From Balneolaceae bacterium (GTDB taxonomy: Bacteria; Bacteroidota; Rhodothermia; Balneolales; Balneolaceae): a stretch of 6,090 nucleotides of DNA. A program made the translations under genes and the position numbers. The stretch's first letter is position 1; the number at the start of each line of letters is the position of its first letter. The notes beneath the pieces are model-generated. The model worked only from the letters and a program-made list of their open reading frames with translations, was not told the origin of the DNA and did no database searches. Where the stretch lies: positions 1 to 6,090 of the forward strand of contig PWFZ01000223.1 of the NCBI GenBank assembly GCA_003555185.1, given 5' to 3'. Of the stretch, positions 5,141-6,090 are shown piece by piece.

Positions 5141-5270
5141 GAGAACCACACATTTGTAATAAGTGTAATTTATTCAGTGAGTTACCGTATAATACTTAAC
5201 TCTCATAGAGATGAAACTTAAATTCTGTGTAGCGTAGTTATTATATAACAACTAACCTGATCATTCCGCC

Positions 5271-5798
5271 ATGAAAAAAGTAACCAAATTTCTATTCGCC
5301 TGTTCTGTCATGTTTTTGCTTTCATCCTGTGGTGATCGAGGACCTGTTGGACCGGAAGGACCTCCCGGACCCGAAATTTTGCCCACTTCATTTGAGTTCC
5401 CAATAGATCTTACACAGAACAACGGGTTTGAATTTTTCCGAGAAATACCGGGGCAGATTGAAGTCTTAAATTCCGACATGATGATTGCCTACGTACTTGA
5501 AGATTATATAGAAGAGGACGATCTGGATGTATGGAGACAGCTTCCTGTCACAGATTTTAATAACAGAGGCACACGCCTGTTTGATTTTGATTTCACACGT
5601 GTTGATCTCCGGTTCTTTCTGGATGCTAATTATTCACTCGGTGCAGCTGACGAGCTTCAGAACGTACTGGTACGGGCGGTACACATTCCGGCTGATTTTG
5701 TAAGCAATGCTAACGCCAAAGATTTAGAAAATGCAAAATCAGTACAGGAAATCGAACAGATTTTGGGGACCGAAGTTCAGGATTTAAAGCTTCAGTAA
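5271..5798 (+). CDS. Collagen-like (Gly-X-Y) lipoprotein
   Basis: A 175-residue envelope lipoprotein. Residues 1-20 form a lipoprotein signal ending LLSSC (Cys20). Directly after the lipidated Cys come five Gly-X-Y triplets (GDR GPV GPE GPP GPE, 21-35), a very short collagen-like stretch. The rest is an acidic, probably beta-rich domain containing NSDMMIAYVLEDY (67-79) and DVWRQLPVTDF (86-96), then FDFDFTRVDLRFFLD and VRAVHIPADFV. From memory, proteins with an SSC-G-x-x-G-P start and a DVWRxLPQT motif recur in Bacteroidota as small lipoproteins of unknown function; I cannot name a role. The ATG at 5271 is chosen because the signal peptide starts there; no Shine-Dalgarno precedes it. It is divergent from the metalloprotease and ends 15 nt before a long inverted repeat. 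Confidence 0.82.
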   Translation: MKKVTKFLFACSVMFLLSSCGDRGPVGPEGPPGPEILPTSFEFPIDLTQNNGFEFFREIPGQIEVLNSDMMIAYVLEDYIEEDDLDVWRQLPVTDFNNRGTRLFDFDFTRVDLRFFLDANYSLGAADELQNVLVRAVHIPADFVSNANAKDLENAKSVQEIEQILGTEVQDLKLQ

Positions 5799-5812
5799 TC
5801 TTCTATTAAAGA

Positions 5813-5880
5813 AGACCTGTCAGGTTTCAATAGCTCACGAATTAAATCACACACAAAAACCTCTAAAACCTGACAGGTCT
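5813..5880. repeat. 15-bp inverted repeat with CCTGTCAGG arms
   Basis: AGACCTGTCAGGTTT (5813-5827) pairs perfectly with 5866-5880 across a 38-nt loop. The arms carry the CTGACAG word of family A. The loop starts CAATAGCTCACGAATTAA, resembling CAATAGCTCGAGTTAA in the loop of B2 and the matching part of B3. It lies 15 nt after the lipoprotein stop, so it may stabilise or end that transcript. No T tract follows on the + strand, so it is not a classical terminator. Confidence 0.75.
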
Positions 5881-5892
5881 CACCACGGCATT

Positions 5893-5936
5893 GAGATGAC
5901 AATTAAGTTTGGTCCGTGCCTGACGGCACTCATCTC
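5893..5936. repeat. Nested inverted repeat
   Basis: GAGATGA (5893-5899) pairs with TCATCTC (5930-5936). Directly inside the right arm is the hairpin GTGCC-TGAC-GGCAC (5916-5929). It belongs to the gene-free 3' end of the window (5799-6090), where inverted repeats follow one another and no coding frame is credible. Confidence 0.5.
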
Positions 5937-5959
5937 TCTGGGTTTATTCCTCCCACCAA

Positions 5960-5983
5960 CCACGGATTGAAATCCGTGGCTAC
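5960..5983 (-). repeat. REP-like hairpin with GTAG
   Basis: On the minus strand it reads GTAG then CCACGGATT-TC-AATCCGTGG, a perfect 9-bp stem directly after the GTAG tetranucleotide. This is the REP arrangement recognised by REP-associated tyrosine transposases. From memory, CCACGGATTGAAATCCGTGG words are frequent between genes in Bacteroidota-type genomes. Confidence 0.65.
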
Positions 5984-5993
5984 GATGTTTACC

Positions 5994-6007
5994 GAGCCTA
6001 AAGGCTC
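5994..6007. repeat. Short hairpin next to the REP-like element
   Basis: GAGCCT (5994-5999) pairs with AGGCTC (6002-6007) around two A. It lies 10 nt from the GTAG hairpin and probably forms one composite repeat unit with it. The TTT after it is too short for a confident terminator. Confidence 0.45.
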
Positions 6008-6058
6008 TTTAACATTTGAAATAAACTTATGGATGGAAAAATAATCAACCTGTAAAAT

Positions 6059-6078
6059 GTGGATTTCAACTCCGTAAT
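6059..6078 (+). repeat. Possible degenerate REP in opposite orientation
   Basis: GGATTTCAACTCCGT on the + strand differs by one inserted base from GGATTTCAATCCGT on the minus strand of the element at 5960-5983. It may be a second, decayed REP unit facing the first, as in paired REP clusters. The window ends soon after, so this cannot be settled. Confidence 0.35.
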
Positions 6079-6090
6079 CGAAATTCCAGC

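Larger units (their letters stand above)
4868..5270. other. Divergent intergenic region
   Basis: This 403-bp spacer separates the metalloprotease (-) from the collagen-like lipoprotein (+) and must hold both promoters. It contains a REP-like hairpin (4965-4988), the palindrome TTTACGTAAA (4945-4954) and a 12-bp palindrome (5129-5140). A TATAAT (5188-5193) lies 77 nt before the lipoprotein ATG but has no good upstream partner. No exact TAnnTTTG was found in a suitable place, and no Shine-Dalgarno precedes either start. The open frame at 4767-5003 (-) has no protein-like features. Confidence 0.6.

Overview
The window (about 6.1 kb, moderate GC) looks like chromosomal DNA of a Bacteroidota-type bacterium, most likely the Balneolota/Rhodothermota side of that group. 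This is inferred from the gene families present (an ALDH4-type pyrroline-5-carboxylate dehydrogenase, a DUF5117/DUF4953 lipoprotein metalloprotease, and a short Gly-X-Y lipoprotein with a DVWRQLP motif), from a promoter matching the Bacteroidota TTG...TAnnTTTG pattern, and from several genes that lack a Shine-Dalgarno. No ribosomal or phylogenetic marker is present, so the assignment stays tentative.

Layout. 1-390 (+) is the 3' end of a proline-catabolism dehydrogenase (pruA), followed by a repeat and a clear intrinsic terminator. 522-1160 (+) is a type II toxin-antitoxin operon. It has a Bacteroidota-type promoter, a 20-bp near-perfect palindrome over the promoter's -7 element that is a good candidate operator, a ribbon-helix-helix antitoxin, and an overlapping MazF/PemK toxin frame broken by a one-base shift at an A8 tract. 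1161-1456 is intergenic and repeat-rich. 1457-1894 (-) encodes an unrecognised small membrane protein. 1895-2416 is a dense block of hairpin repeats. 2417-4867 (-) is a large zinc-metalloprotease lipoprotein with an intact HExxHxxGxxH but no recognisable Met-turn methionine. 4868-5270 is a divergent intergenic region with a REP-like hairpin and a 12-bp palindrome. 5271-5798 (+) is a collagen-like lipoprotein. 5799-6090 is gene-free and filled with inverted repeats and REP-like hairpins.

The most notable content lies in the repeats between the genes. Family A (four copies) keeps an outer CTGACAG/CTGTCAG frame, while the inner stem changes sequence from copy to copy and stays paired. Family B (three copies) has inverted arms of 11 to 18 bp around a loop of exactly 66 nt in every copy, with a mini-hairpin just inside the right arm that also keeps its pairing. 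A and B copies lie side by side and in the same orientation, and they fill the 3' untranslated regions. Two A copies, identical over 56 bp, bracket the toxin-antitoxin module. The conserved geometry and changing but paired stems suggest selection on structure. Their function, and whether they are mobile (MITE/REP-like) or regulatory RNA, cannot be decided from one window.

The protein genes do not form one obvious pathway. They appear to be independent housekeeping, envelope and accessory genes separated by repeat-rich spacers.
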